The translations under genes were made by a program, and so were the position numbers. A DNA stretch of 64,000 nt from JBKECY01 sp047975025 (GTDB lineage Bacteria > Bacillota > Clostridia > Lachnospirales > Lachnospiraceae). Under the pieces are notes generated by a model, which searched no databases, was not told where the DNA came from, and saw only the letters and a program-made list of their open reading frames with translations. Each line of letters opens with the position of its first letter. Position 1 is the stretch's first letter. Location of the stretch: NCBI GenBank assembly GCA_047975025.1, contig JBKECY010000045.1:32201-96200 (forward strand). Reading direction: 5' to 3'. Positions 16,657 through 25,822 of the stretch are shown piece by piece.

Positions 16657-17412
16657 TCAGATAAAATTGTGAATAAAGGATTTGCGGTGTATGGGAGACG
16701 GGCCATGTGTACGCAGTGCTTCAATATGTACAGCGGTACCATATCCCTTATTCTCTGCAAATCCGTATTCCGGCAATATAGAATCATACTCTCGCATCAA
16801 TGCATCTCTGGACACTTTGGCAACGATACTTGCCGCCGCAATAGAGATACTTTTGGCATCACCATGGATAATGGGTACTTGCTGCATCGGTAATGCAGGA
16901 ATTGTCACTGCATCGTTTAAAAGGACTTCCGGCTGCGGTTCTAATTTGCCGACTGCAATGCGCATTGCCTCATACGTCGCATTCAGTATGTTGATTTCAT
17001 CAATTCTTGCCGGGCTTACTATCCCCAGCCCCACACTGACCGCACATTCCATGATTTCCTGATGCAGCGCTTCTCTGCGGGCAGCCGAAAGTTTCTTGGA
17101 ATCGTTGATTCCTGAAATCCGGCATCCTTTCGGCAAAATCACAGCACAGGCTACTACCGGGCCGGCCAGAGGTCCTCTGCCAACTTCGTCAATTCCGCAA
17201 ACAAGCGCCTGTGGCTCATATTGCCTCTCAAAGGCACTCAGTTTCCACAGACGCTCTTCTTCTTTGTGTATTGCTGCTTCTCTTTTACGATAGGTCGCAA
17301 TGATCTTTTTGACACCGGCACGTTCGTCCGGTGTATAAAGTTCATACAAAGACTGCAGCTGCGTAAGATCTGCCTGTGCAAATTCAACTTGAATTTCGTT
17401 AATCTTCTTCAT
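16657..17412 (-). CDS. rnhB: Ribonuclease HII
   Basis: A 251-aa RNase HII that removes ribonucleotides and RNA primers from DNA:RNA hybrids. The core begins near residue 70 with 'CGIDEVGRGPLAGPVVACAV', followed by 'INDSKKLS', 'NILNATYEAM' and 'GDAKSISIAAASIVAKVSRD'. The ~65-residue N-terminal charged extension is common in Firmicutes. The start overlaps the end of rbgA by 14 bp. Confidence 0.96.
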   Translation of the reverse strand: MKKINEIQVEFAQADLTQLQSLYELYTPDERAGVKKIIATYRKREAAIHKEEERLWKLSAFERQYEPQALVCGIDEVGRGPLAGPVVACAVILPKGCRISGINDSKKLSAARREALHQEIMECAVSVGLGIVSPARIDEINILNATYEAMRIAVGKLEPQPEVLLNDAVTIPALPMQQVPIIHGDAKSISIAAASIVAKVSRDALMREYDSILPEYGFAENKGYGTAVHIEALRTHGPSPIHRKSFIHNFI

Positions 17413-18265
17413 CTGTTGTCGTCTCCTCCGGAGCTTCCAGTGATATGCGGGCTATCTTCCCGGCACGAAAATCATCCAGAATCAGGTCAGCGGCTTTTGA
17501 ATAGTTCAATGTATTGCCTTTAGCAATACAGTTACGAGCCTGCGCAATCTGTTCAAGCACCGGTAACGCTTCTTCTTCCATGGAAATGCCATAGTACTCC
17601 GTAAGCTTGCCCGGGTAACGCTGCATAATTGTCAAAAGCAGCTGCAATGCCAGCTCTTCCTTGTTCAGAATATCATCATTCACCGAACCAATCATCGCCA
17701 GATGGACACCAACGGTCTCATCCTCGAATTTGGGCCATAGAATACCGGGGGTATCCAGAAGCTCAATGCTCTTATGAATACGAATCCATTGTTTGCCCTT
17801 TGTAACTCCCGGCTTATTACCGGTCTTGGTACTGGCACGTCCTGCGAAGGTATTAATAAAGGTGGATTTTCCCACGTTCGGAATACCTACGACCATCGCA
17901 CGTATCGGCCGGTTCTTAATCCCTCTTCGAATATCCCGCTGTATCTTCTCCGCACATGCCTTCTGCAGCAGTTCATGTATCTGTTTGATACCCGTATTCT
18001 TGCGGGAATTCATCTTTAGCGCAAAAAATCCCTTGTTTCTGAAAAAAGCCAGCCACAGCTCACTGATTCTGTCATCTGCCAGATCTGCCTTATTCAGCAG
18101 AATGATCCGCGGCTTATGGGCTCCCAGCTCATCTATGTCCGGATTTCGACTGGCAAACGGTATTCTTGCATCAATTACTTCGATAATAACATCTACCAGC
18201 TTGATTTCCTGCTGCATCATTCTCCTGGCCTTTGTCATATGGCCAGGATACCATTGCACTTTCAT
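17399..18265 (-). CDS. rbgA: Ribosome biogenesis GTPase YlqF/RbgA
   Basis: A 288-aa circularly permuted GTPase: 'NKADLAD' (G4) comes before 'GIPNVGKSTFIN' (G1) and 'DTPGILWP' (G3). The N-terminal 'QWYPGHMTKARRMM' is diagnostic. RbgA acts in late 50S assembly. Start at 18265 (MKVQWYPGHM) is preferred because AAAGGGGTG sits just upstream; a GTG two codons earlier would fall inside the RBS. Neighbours lepB and rnhB are the usual ones. Confidence 0.95.
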   Translation of the reverse strand: MKVQWYPGHMTKARRMMQQEIKLVDVIIEVIDARIPFASRNPDIDELGAHKPRIILLNKADLADDRISELWLAFFRNKGFFALKMNSRKNTGIKQIHELLQKACAEKIQRDIRRGIKNRPIRAMVVGIPNVGKSTFINTFAGRASTKTGNKPGVTKGKQWIRIHKSIELLDTPGILWPKFEDETVGVHLAMIGSVNDDILNKEELALQLLLTIMQRYPGKLTEYYGISMEEEALPVLEQIAQARNCIAKGNTLNYSKAADLILDDFRAGKIARISLEAPEETTTDEED

Positions 18266-18299
18266 ATACACCCCTTTTTGCTATACATTGAATCGTCGG

Positions 18300-18887
18300 T
18301 CATGAATACAACCATAATTTACCCACGATATTTTCTCGTTTTACATTTCCAATATCAGGATAACGGCTGTCCTCACTGTTGTTTCTGTTGTCACCCAGGA
18401 CAAAATACTCGTCTTTTCCTAACACAATCGGCGTCTCCGCCAGTCCCGCATAATTTATGGTCGGGAAATCCTGGCCTTCCTTATACAGGGAACCGTCAAT
18501 GCGAATCTGTCCATTTTCTATCTGCACTGTCTCTCCGGGCAATCCAATCACTCGCTTGATATATAGGCTGGCATCCGCATCCGATGTTGTTTTAAATACA
18601 ATAAGTTCACCACGTTTTGGAGAACCCAGCTTATATCCTGCTTTATTAATAAAGTAGTTCTCACCGGTCGTAAGCGTGGGTTCCATCGAACTTTCCTGCA
18701 TAGATACTGTTTGGAAAAAGCCAATACTGACTACAATTCCCAAAACAAGTACCAGAAGGATCTGAAATCCCCAGATCAGTATACGACGTATCCGGTCGCT
18801 CAATCCGCCGGAGCGTACTTGTATACTCACGCTTTCTGCTGTGCCATCCTGTGTCTTTGTCTGAATGGTCTTGTGTTCTGGTTTCAT
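18300..18887 (-). CDS. lepB: Type I signal peptidase
   Basis: A 195-aa membrane-anchored signal peptidase that cleaves secretory signal peptides outside the membrane. One N-terminal transmembrane segment (~residues 36-58) follows a cytoplasmic tail. The catalytic serine is in 'MQESSMEPTL', the lysine in 'LYIKRVIGLPGE', and 'FVLGDNRNNSEDSR' is the conserved box D/E. Start at 18887 (MKPEHKT) chosen because GAGGTG lies 5 bases upstream. A terminator-like hairpin ends directly at this RBS. Confidence 0.93.
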   Translation of the reverse strand: MKPEHKTIQTKTQDGTAESVSIQVRSGGLSDRIRRILIWGFQILLVLVLGIVVSIGFFQTVSMQESSMEPTLTTGENYFINKAGYKLGSPKRGELIVFKTTSDADASLYIKRVIGLPGETVQIENGQIRIDGSLYKEGQDFPTINYAGLAETPIVLGKDEYFVLGDNRNNSEDSRYPDIGNVKRENIVGKLWLYS

Positions 18888-18897
18888 AATACACCTC

Positions 18898-18935
18898 AAA
18901 AACATTACCGCCTGTGAAAGTCGCAAGCGGTAATG
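18898..18935 (-). terminator. Terminator-like hairpin directly upstream of the lepB RBS
   Basis: On the minus strand CATTACCGC (18935-18927) pairs perfectly with GCGGTAATG (18911-18903), 15-nt loop, then TTTTTG. The U-run touches the lepB ribosome binding site. It lies downstream of the candidate lepB promoter, so it would be either the trp operon terminator or a lepB leader attenuator. Confidence 0.7.
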
Positions 18936-18956
18936 TGTGATTAACTTGATTTTATT

Positions 18957-18985
18957 ATAATAGCATTTTATGAGGAATTTTACAA
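18957..18985 (-). promoter_or_regulatory. Candidate promoter of lepB-rbgA-rnhB-yraN
   Basis: On the minus strand, -35 TTGTAA (18985-18980), 17-bp spacer, -10 TATTAT (18962-18957), within the 145-bp gap between trpA and lepB. Confidence 0.5.
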
Positions 18986-19032
18986 GAAAAAGCTATGGCG
19001 CACCGCGCGCATTGCGAAGACACAATAGAATC

Positions 19033-19812
19033 TTACTTTATTTCGCGTATGCTGTCCTTCATTTCTTTTACATAGGCTTCTACAACCGGTACACTGTCGC
19101 GCCCATGTGCTGCAACCATGCGTACTATGGCGGAACCTACGATGACTCCATCGGCGACCGCAGCCATTTTCGACGCCTGCTCTGCTGTGGATATCCCAAA
19201 CCCGATGGCACAAGGCGTATCTGTAACTTCTCTTACCATCTTAGTCATTTCTCCAATATCTGTCTTGATCTCAGAGCGAACCCCTGTCACGCCAAGAGAA
19301 GACACAACATAGATAAATCCGCCTGCACTTTCGGCAATCTTATGAATCCGCTCTTTTGATGTAGGTGCAATCAATGAAATCAGGTCAATTGAGAATTCAG
19401 CACAGACACCGGAGAGCTCCTCTTTCTCCTCGTATGGCAAATCCGGTACGATCAGACCGTCAATTCCGCATTCCACACAGCGTTTCATAAACGCTTCTTT
19501 GCCATACACAAAGATTGGATTTACATAGGTCAAAAAGACCATCGGCACCTGTACCTTCTGACGAGCCTTCTTTACCATGTCGAATAACTTATCCGTTGTA
19601 CATCCTGCCTGCAATGCCCGCTCATTCGCTTCTTGTATCACAACTCCTTCAGCCACCGGGTCCGAGAACGGTAACCCAATTTCTATCAAATCAGCTCCTG
19701 CCCGTTCCATCGCATACAACAGCTGCTCTGTGGTGGCAAGATCAGGATCTCCTCCGGTCACAAATGGTATGAACGCTTTTCCATGGCGAAACGCCTCTTG
19801 TATTCTACTCAT
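19033..19812 (-). CDS. trpA: Tryptophan synthase alpha subunit
   Basis: A 259-aa TIM barrel that cleaves indole-3-glycerol phosphate to indole. Signatures: 'FVTGGDPDL', 'DLIEIGLPFSDPVAEG' (catalytic Glu), 'GLIVPDLPYEE' (catalytic Asp) and 'VGSAIVRM'. It overlaps the end of trpB by 8 bp and is the last gene of trpEGDCFBA. Confidence 0.97.
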   Translation of the reverse strand: MSRIQEAFRHGKAFIPFVTGGDPDLATTEQLLYAMERAGADLIEIGLPFSDPVAEGVVIQEANERALQAGCTTDKLFDMVKKARQKVQVPMVFLTYVNPIFVYGKEAFMKRCVECGIDGLIVPDLPYEEKEELSGVCAEFSIDLISLIAPTSKERIHKIAESAGGFIYVVSSLGVTGVRSEIKTDIGEMTKMVREVTDTPCAIGFGISTAEQASKMAAVADGVIVGSAIVRMVAAHGRDSVPVVEAYVKEMKDSIREIK

Positions 19813-20989
19813 ATAGATCCACTCCTTTATATCGTGCGATTGCTGCTACGTCCTTGTCTCCTCGTCCCGAAACCGTAACGACTATAATCTGATCCTGCTG
19901 CATTGTGGGCGCCAGTTTTCGCGCATACGCTACGGCATGGGCACTTTCAATAGCCGGAATAATACCTTCTGTTCTCGACAAATATTCAAATGCTTCCACC
20001 GCTTCATTATCACTGATCGGCACATACTGTGCCCGGTTCGTGCTATGAAGATTGGCATGCTCTGGTCCGATTCCAGGATAGTCCAGTCCTGCCGAGATCG
20101 AGTAGACTGGTGCAATCTGTCCGTCTTTATCCTGACAGAACAACGATTTCATACCATGAAATACACCTGTGGTCCCTTTGGCAATCGTAGCGGCATGTTT
20201 GTCCGTATCGATACCAAGTCCAGCGGCTTCACAACCAATCAACTGTACGGAAGGTTCTTCAATGAATTCATAGAAGCTGCCAATCGCATTACTGCCACCG
20301 CCCACGCAGGCAATGACCGCATCCGGCAGCCGGCCTTCTGTCAGCTGCAGCTGTTCCTTGATTTCTTTGCTGATGACCTTTTGAAAATCACGAACAATGG
20401 TCGGGAATGGGTGCGGGCCCATGACCGATCCTAATACATACAGTGTATCATCGCAGCGTCTGGTCCATTCACGCATAGTCTCATTGACCGCATCTTTTAG
20501 AGTCTGTGTTCCGGAGGTTACCGTATGCACTCTGGCACCTAAAAGTTCCATACGAAACACGTTGAGTGCCTGTCGGTCCGTATCTTCTTTACCCATGAAT
20601 ATTTCGCATTCCATCCCTAAAAGTGCGGCCACAGTTGCCGTTGCCACACCATGCTGGCCTGCGCCGGTTTCAGCAATTACCCTTGTCTTTCCGATTTTCT
20701 TTGCTAAAAGAACCTGCCCCAGTACATTGTTAATCTTGTGAGAGCCTGTATGATTCAAATCTTCTCTTTTCAAATAGATTTTAGCTCCCCCCAGGTCGGC
20801 GGTCATCTTTTTAGCTTCGTAAAGTAACGAAGGTCGTCCCGCATAGTTTTGCAGCAACTCATCCAGCTCCCGGCAAAACGCTGTATCATTCTTATAGTGC
20901 TCATATGCCTGTGTTGTCTCATGTACCGCGGTCATCAGTGTCTCTGGTATGAACTGACCACCATATTCCCCAAATCTTCCGGTCTTCAT
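19805..20989 (-). CDS. trpB: Tryptophan synthase beta subunit
   Basis: A 394-aa PLP enzyme joining indole and serine. PLP lysine in 'EDLNHTGSHKINN', phosphate loop 'GGGSNAIG', and 'ETGAGQHGVATA' are visible. TrpB1 type, coupled to trpA. Start ATG overlaps the trpF stop (ATGA-type junction). Confidence 0.98.
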   Translation of the reverse strand: MKTGRFGEYGGQFIPETLMTAVHETTQAYEHYKNDTAFCRELDELLQNYAGRPSLLYEAKKMTADLGGAKIYLKREDLNHTGSHKINNVLGQVLLAKKIGKTRVIAETGAGQHGVATATVAALLGMECEIFMGKEDTDRQALNVFRMELLGARVHTVTSGTQTLKDAVNETMREWTRRCDDTLYVLGSVMGPHPFPTIVRDFQKVISKEIKEQLQLTEGRLPDAVIACVGGGSNAIGSFYEFIEEPSVQLIGCEAAGLGIDTDKHAATIAKGTTGVFHGMKSLFCQDKDGQIAPVYSISAGLDYPGIGPEHANLHSTNRAQYVPISDNEAVEAFEYLSRTEGIIPAIESAHAVAYARKLAPTMQQDQIIVVTVSGRGDKDVAAIARYKGVDLYE

Positions 20990-21612
20990 ATAGTTTCTCC
21001 TTGTCTTACACTCGTTATAAAACGCTTTATTTTATCATAATCCTTCACGCCCTGACTTTCAACCCCGCTGCTCACATCTACTGCGAAAGGACGGCTTAAT
21101 CGAATCTTTTCCGCCACATTATCTTCGTGCAAACCACCTGCCAGAAAGAAAGGTGTGGTAAGAGGCGGAATCAGATGCGTGTCAAAGCTTTCTCCGCTGC
21201 CTCCATGCTGTCCTTTGCAGTAGGTATCCAACAGCAGGTAGGCATGCTTCTGCGCATCTATCTGTGTCAGCTGTTCGCGGTTTTTTACACGCACGGCGCG
21301 TATTATGGGTACAGGAATGCGGCTCTTTAACGTCTGTATATATGTCGCATCTTCTTCTCCATGCAGTTGGACCAAATCAATACTTTGCACCTGAACAATA
21401 GATACAATCTGTTCTATGGGCTCATTGACAAATACGCCAACACTTTTGATACGCTTATCCAGCTTTGCCTTGAGTTCTTGCGCCTGTTGAGGGGAGATCT
21501 GCCTGCGGCTTTTGGCAAAGACAAATCCTATGTACTCCGGCAGCAGTTCATTGACAAACGCAATATCATCCGGACGGCTTAATCCGCAGATCTTTATTTT
21601 GACATCATGCAT
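20986..21612 (-). CDS. trpF: Phosphoribosylanthranilate isomerase
   Basis: A 208-aa (beta/alpha)8 isomerase. Catalytic Cys in 'IKICGLSRPDD' and Asp near 'LLDTYCKGQHGGSGESFD'; 'FLAGGLHEDNV' and 'DVSSGVESQGVKD' form the phosphate site. Stand-alone rather than fused to trpC. It follows trpC by 5 bp. Confidence 0.96.
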   Translation of the reverse strand: MHDVKIKICGLSRPDDIAFVNELLPEYIGFVFAKSRRQISPQQAQELKAKLDKRIKSVGVFVNEPIEQIVSIVQVQSIDLVQLHGEEDATYIQTLKSRIPVPIIRAVRVKNREQLTQIDAQKHAYLLLDTYCKGQHGGSGESFDTHLIPPLTTPFFLAGGLHEDNVAEKIRLSRPFAVDVSSGVESQGVKDYDKIKRFITSVRQGETI

Positions 21613-21617
21613 ACACT

Positions 21618-22394
21618 TTACCCCCGCAGCAATTTCAATAATTCCTGTTTTTTGTTCTTACTCCGCATGAAAGTTTCACCAATCAATACAGCATCTACCT
21701 GTGCCTCTTGCAGTGCCTTGATATCTTCATTCGTCCGGATGCCGCTTTCTGCTACAAATACCATCTCTGCAGGAGCCAGTGCCCGCAGACGCAGGCTATT
21801 CGAGATATCGACCGTAAAATCATTAAGATTTCGGTTATTAACTCCTATGATACGGGCCTGTGCATCCAACGCCTTCTCCATCTCTCTTTCATCGTGTACT
21901 TCAACCAGCGCTGAAAGTCCCAGCTCATCAGCCAATGCATGATACTCTCTTAGCTGTTCCTGTGACAAGATGGCACAAATAAGAAGTATCGCACTTGCTC
22001 CAAGCAGCTTGGCTTCATAGATCTGATATGGATCAATCGTAAAATCTTTTCGCAGCAACGGGATGGATGTGACTGTTTTAATATCCGAAAGATATTCGGG
22101 TGCTCCTTTAAAAAAGGTTGGCTCCGTCAGAACCGAGATCGCCGATGCACCGGCCTTCTCATACTCTTGTGCGATTTCCATATAAGGAAAGTCCTCGGCA
22201 ATAATGCCTTTGGACGGGGAAGCCTTCTTCACTTCACAGATAAAACTGATTTCAGTTTGACGCAGTGCCTGCTCGAACAAGAACGCGCCTTTTTCCAATG
22301 CGGAGGCTTTGGCGGCAAGAACTGAAAGCGGCTGTTCGCTCTTGGCTCGTGCGATACGTCGTATGGTATCCTCTACTATTGTATCAAGTATCAT
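21618..22394 (-). CDS. trpC: Indole-3-glycerol phosphate synthase
   Basis: A 258-aa TIM barrel that closes the indole ring. Signatures: 'FICEVKKASPSKGII' with catalytic lysine, 'LLRKDFTIDPYQI', 'ALVEVHDERE', 'IGVNNRNLNDF' and 'VAESGI'. Start at 22394 (MILDTIVED) because GAGGTG lies just upstream; the trpD stop is one base away. Confidence 0.96.
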   Translation of the reverse strand: MILDTIVEDTIRRIARAKSEQPLSVLAAKASALEKGAFLFEQALRQTEISFICEVKKASPSKGIIAEDFPYMEIAQEYEKAGASAISVLTEPTFFKGAPEYLSDIKTVTSIPLLRKDFTIDPYQIYEAKLLGASAILLICAILSQEQLREYHALADELGLSALVEVHDEREMEKALDAQARIIGVNNRNLNDFTVDISNSLRLRALAPAEMVFVAESGIRTNEDIKALQEAQVDAVLIGETFMRSKNKKQELLKLLRG

Positions 22395-22395
22395 C

Positions 22396-23409
22396 TTACA
22401 CCTCATTCGTTAATTTGATGAATTCCTGCAATTTATCGTAGGCGGCTCCTGAATCTATGATTTCGGCAGCTAAACGGATACCGTCCTCCAGGGAGATCGC
22501 ATCCTTCCCCAGATACAGACTGACACCAGCATTTAATACTACGATATCTCTTTTGGGGCCACGTTCCTCGCCCTTTAGGATTGCCTCGGTAATCCCTGCA
22601 TTTACGGCAGCATCTCCGCCTATCAGCTCTTCCAGAGCGCACCGTTTCATGTTGAACTGTTCCGGAGCAATTTCATAAGATACAATTTCCTTTTCTCGTA
22701 TTTCTGAGACAAAGGTCTTGCCGGTCAGTGTGATTTCATCAAGTCCATCTTCTCCGCAGACCGCTACACCGCGCGTGACGCCCAGATTAGAAAGAACCTG
22801 CGCCAGTGGTTTTACCAGGTTTTTGTCATAGACTCCCAAAAGCTGCATCGTGGCGGCTGCCGGATTCGATAATGGTCCCAGAATATTAAATACAGTTCTC
22901 ACGCCAATTTCTCCACGTACCGGAGCCGCATATTTCATCGAAGAATGATAGACCGGCGCAAACATGAAGCAGACATCACAAAGTTCAAGTATCTTTTCAT
23001 TTTGAGGGGCATCAAGTTTCAAATTTGCACCAAGAGATTCCAGTACATCTGCCGCACCGCTTTTACTGGAGACACTGCGGTTGCCATGCTTTGCTACCGG
23101 TACCCCTCCGGCAGCGACAACAAAGGCTGACGTTGTTGAAATATTGAAGGTACCCACCTCGTCACCTCCGGTACCCACGATATCAATAACTTCTCTTTTC
23201 GGAACAATGCGAATTCCCTTATCCCGCATCACAGTTGCAAATGCAGTGATTTCGTCAATTGTCTCTCCCTGCATCCGCAGAGCGGTTAGAAAACCACCCA
23301 TTTGAGCTGCGGTTGCTTCTCCGCTCATGATTTCGTTCATGACCAGCGCTGATTCTTCATAATTTAGATCCTGTTTGTTTAGTAATTTGTAAATCGCTTC
23401 TTTTATCAT
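22396..23409 (-). CDS. trpD: Anthranilate phosphoribosyltransferase
   Basis: A 337-aa enzyme transferring a phosphoribosyl group to anthranilate. PRPP loop 'DIVGTGGDEVGTFNIST', 'KHGNRSVSSKSGAADVLE' and 'GPLSNPA' are diagnostic. Separate from trpG, 11 bp downstream of it. Confidence 0.97.
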   Translation of the reverse strand: MIKEAIYKLLNKQDLNYEESALVMNEIMSGEATAAQMGGFLTALRMQGETIDEITAFATVMRDKGIRIVPKREVIDIVGTGGDEVGTFNISTTSAFVVAAGGVPVAKHGNRSVSSKSGAADVLESLGANLKLDAPQNEKILELCDVCFMFAPVYHSSMKYAAPVRGEIGVRTVFNILGPLSNPAAATMQLLGVYDKNLVKPLAQVLSNLGVTRGVAVCGEDGLDEITLTGKTFVSEIREKEIVSYEIAPEQFNMKRCALEELIGGDAAVNAGITEAILKGEERGPKRDIVVLNAGVSLYLGKDAISLEDGIRLAAEIIDSGAAYDKLQEFIKLTNEV

Positions 23410-23420
23410 ACTCTCTCCTC

Positions 23421-23996
23421 TTACGCAATCGTAATCTTTAAGAAATTAGCCAGGATACGGCTCCCCTGCGGTGTCAAAATTGATTCTGGGTGAAACTGCA
23501 GCCCATACACAGGATACGTTGTATGTTCTACTGCCATCACCTCTGCGTTTTCATCGGTTGCAATGACTCTTAGACTATCCGGAATCGTATCTTTTACAGC
23601 GACCAGCGAATGATATCTGGCACCTTGTATCGTCGGCTCCATTCCTGCAAACAGCGGGCTGTCTGTCAGGATGTCGATCTCACTGCTCTTACCATGCATC
23701 AACTGTTTCGCCGGTGCGATTTTGGCACCATAGACTTCGCAGATCCCCTGATGCCCCAGACATACTCCCAGGATGGGGAACTGCCCTGCCAGATCCCGTA
23801 CGGCCTGTTCGCACACACCCGCATCTTTGGGATACCCGGGACCGGGGGACAAGATAATATGGGATGGATTCAGGGCTTTGATTTCAGCGGTCTTAATCTG
23901 ATCGTTTCTAATAACTGTAATATCCGGTTCGATGGAGCCTGCCATTTGTACCAGATTATAGGTAAAGCTGTCGTAATTATCGATTAAGAGTATCAT
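23421..23996 (-). CDS. trpG: Anthranilate synthase glutamine amidotransferase subunit
   Basis: A 191-aa class I amidotransferase supplying ammonia to TrpE. Nucleophile Cys in 'GVCLGHQGICE', 'SPGPGYPKDAG' and the His/Glu pair in 'GLQFHPESILT'. Overlaps the trpE stop (ATGA). Could also serve p-aminobenzoate synthase, as single PabA/TrpG proteins do in some Firmicutes. Confidence 0.96.
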   Translation of the reverse strand: MILLIDNYDSFTYNLVQMAGSIEPDITVIRNDQIKTAEIKALNPSHIILSPGPGYPKDAGVCEQAVRDLAGQFPILGVCLGHQGICEVYGAKIAPAKQLMHGKSSEIDILTDSPLFAGMEPTIQGARYHSLVAVKDTIPDSLRVIATDENAEVMAVEHTTYPVYGLQFHPESILTPQGSRILANFLKITIA

Positions 23997-25462
23997 GCTT
24001 CCACCTCCTTCGCCTGCATAATAGCCTGCATGACTGCCATTGCTTTATTAGCGGATTCTTCATATTCTGTCTCAGGAACACTGTCTGCCACGATTCCGCC
24101 CCCGGCCTGTACATATACTTGATCTTTCTTCTTTACCGCCATACGGATTGCAATACAGGTATCTAAATTCCCTTCAAAATCCAGATAACCCAGAGCTCCG
24201 CCGTAAATTCCTCTGGGGCGGTTCTCAAGTTCTTCTATAATTTCACAGGCTCGAATCTTGGGTGCACCGGACAAGGTTCCTGCCGGCAGCACTGCCTCAA
24301 TTGCACTGAGTCCATCATACGGATGACGTATATTACCTTCGACCTGCGAGCAGATGTGCATGATTTTGGAATACTTGTGTATCATCTTGTATTCCGTTAC
24401 TTCTACACTGTCAAATTCTGAAATTCTTCCCAGATCATTACGTCCCAGATCCACCAGCATATTATGCTCAGCCAGTTCTTTTTCATCCTGCAGCAAATCC
24501 GCTTCTAATGCTTCATCTTCAGCTTGGCTGCTGCCTCTGGGTCTGGAGCCCGCCACAGGAAAAGTGGTCAACCTTCCCTCTTGCAAACGAACAAGCGTCT
24601 CCGGTGATGTGCTCATGATTTCTTCGCCGTCAATGCACATATACACCATATAAGGAGAAGGATTTGTCGTTCGCAGTACCCGATAGGCACTTAACAGGCT
24701 GCCCTTATAAGGAGCGGTAAACTGTCTGGAAATAACTGCCTGGAAAATGTCGCCTGCACGAATATAGGCTTTGGTCTTTTCCACCAGTTTGTGGTATTCC
24801 TGCTGCGTAACATTACAAGTGAATTCCACCTTCTCAGGAAGTTCTTCAGGAACAGGTACTAAGGGACTTCTTATAAAATCGATTAACTCCTTGATCTGAC
24901 GTTTGGATTTTTCCATACTTTTCTCAATGTTCTTGGTTTTAATGTTGTCAATGACATGAATCTTTTGCTTGAGATGATCGTAGGCAATCACTTTATCAAA
25001 CAGCATCAGGTCAAAGTCATTAAAATCCCCTTTTTTTATGGACAATACCGGCTCCGCATATTCCATCATGGAGTAGCCGAAATATCCGACCAGACCACCG
25101 GTAAAGGGAGGCAGCCCTTCGATTTTAGGAGAGCGATAGGCTTTCATCATTCCCCGGATTGTTTCAAGCGGCTTCTTGGTCCGGATCGTTCTGGTCTGCA
25201 TCTCTTCTTTTTCCATATCTTCCACAGTCACCAGATTCTCTTTACAAAAAATATGCATTTTGGGATTAAACCCTATAAAAGAATATCTTCCCCAGGTTTC
25301 ACCTCCTTCTATGCTTTCCAGCAGATAGTAACGCTTGCTGATCTGTGCAATCTTTCGCAGCAAGACGATCGGTGTGATACTATCCGCATAGATTTCTTCA
25401 CAGACAGGTACAATATTGAATTCTTTTGCATAGCGGTTGATTTCTTCCATAGTCGGCTTCAT
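23993..25462 (-). CDS. trpE: Anthranilate synthase component I
   Basis: A 489-aa chorismate-utilising enzyme. The N-terminal 'LLESIEGG' matches the tryptophan feedback-binding element; C-terminal signatures include 'STSPETLVRL', 'PVAGSRPRG', 'LVDLGRNDLGR', 'LPAGTLSGAPKIRA' and 'YVQAGGGIVADS'. First gene of the operon, with a good GGAGG RBS and a T-box leader, so both feedback inhibition and transcription attenuation are expected. Confidence 0.97.
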   Translation of the reverse strand: MKPTMEEINRYAKEFNIVPVCEEIYADSITPIVLLRKIAQISKRYYLLESIEGGETWGRYSFIGFNPKMHIFCKENLVTVEDMEKEEMQTRTIRTKKPLETIRGMMKAYRSPKIEGLPPFTGGLVGYFGYSMMEYAEPVLSIKKGDFNDFDLMLFDKVIAYDHLKQKIHVIDNIKTKNIEKSMEKSKRQIKELIDFIRSPLVPVPEELPEKVEFTCNVTQQEYHKLVEKTKAYIRAGDIFQAVISRQFTAPYKGSLLSAYRVLRTTNPSPYMVYMCIDGEEIMSTSPETLVRLQEGRLTTFPVAGSRPRGSSQAEDEALEADLLQDEKELAEHNMLVDLGRNDLGRISEFDSVEVTEYKMIHKYSKIMHICSQVEGNIRHPYDGLSAIEAVLPAGTLSGAPKIRACEIIEELENRPRGIYGGALGYLDFEGNLDTCIAIRMAVKKKDQVYVQAGGGIVADSVPETEYEESANKAMAVMQAIMQAKEVEA

Positions 25463-25476
25463 AGATATCCTCCATT

Positions 25477-25774
25477 GATAAAAAAGTAAAAAAATAAGCT
25501 TTTGTCCCTACAAACAGGGACAAAAGCTTTAGCTTCTGCGATACCACCCAAATTGACTCTTTCAAGTCCACTCTTCCTATGTACTAACATACATTCCTCG
25601 CTGATAACGGATAAGGCTCCCGTTGACATCTACTCCCCTCAGGTTTCAAGCCACCCTTGCAAGTCCATTCCATCATGACTTTGTTACTGCCTTCCCAGCA
25701 CCGGCAATTCTCTTAGAACAACTGTCACAACTTACTACTCTTGCGCATTGGTTTCATGGTGTTATTCATTTATT
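25477..25774 (-). promoter_or_regulatory. T-box leader of the trp operon (Trp, UGG specifier)
   Basis: This ~300-nt leader fills the gene-free stretch before trpE. The T-box core TGGGTGGTAT reads at 25550-25541. Stem I is closed by GCAAG (25744-25740) with CTTGC (25663-25659), and the unpaired specifier TGG (25667-25665) followed by A sits just before the closing strand; AGTA occurs on the opposite side of the loop. The intrinsic terminator is a 14-bp stem, 25529-25516 with 25509-25496, followed by T-runs to 25477. Uncharged tRNA-Trp should favour the antiterminator and switch the operon on. Confidence 0.92.
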
Positions 25775-25780
25775 AGGCTC

Positions 25781-25810
25781 AGTATACTCTGTAATCTTTT
25801 TGTTTGTCAA
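25781..25810 (-). promoter_or_regulatory. Promoter of the trp operon
   Basis: On the minus strand, -35 TTGACA (25810-25805), 18-bp spacer, -10 TATACT (25786-25781). The -35 box is only 12 bp from the end of the upstream binding-protein gene. Confidence 0.75.
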
Positions 25811-25822
25811 GCACTTTTTGCA

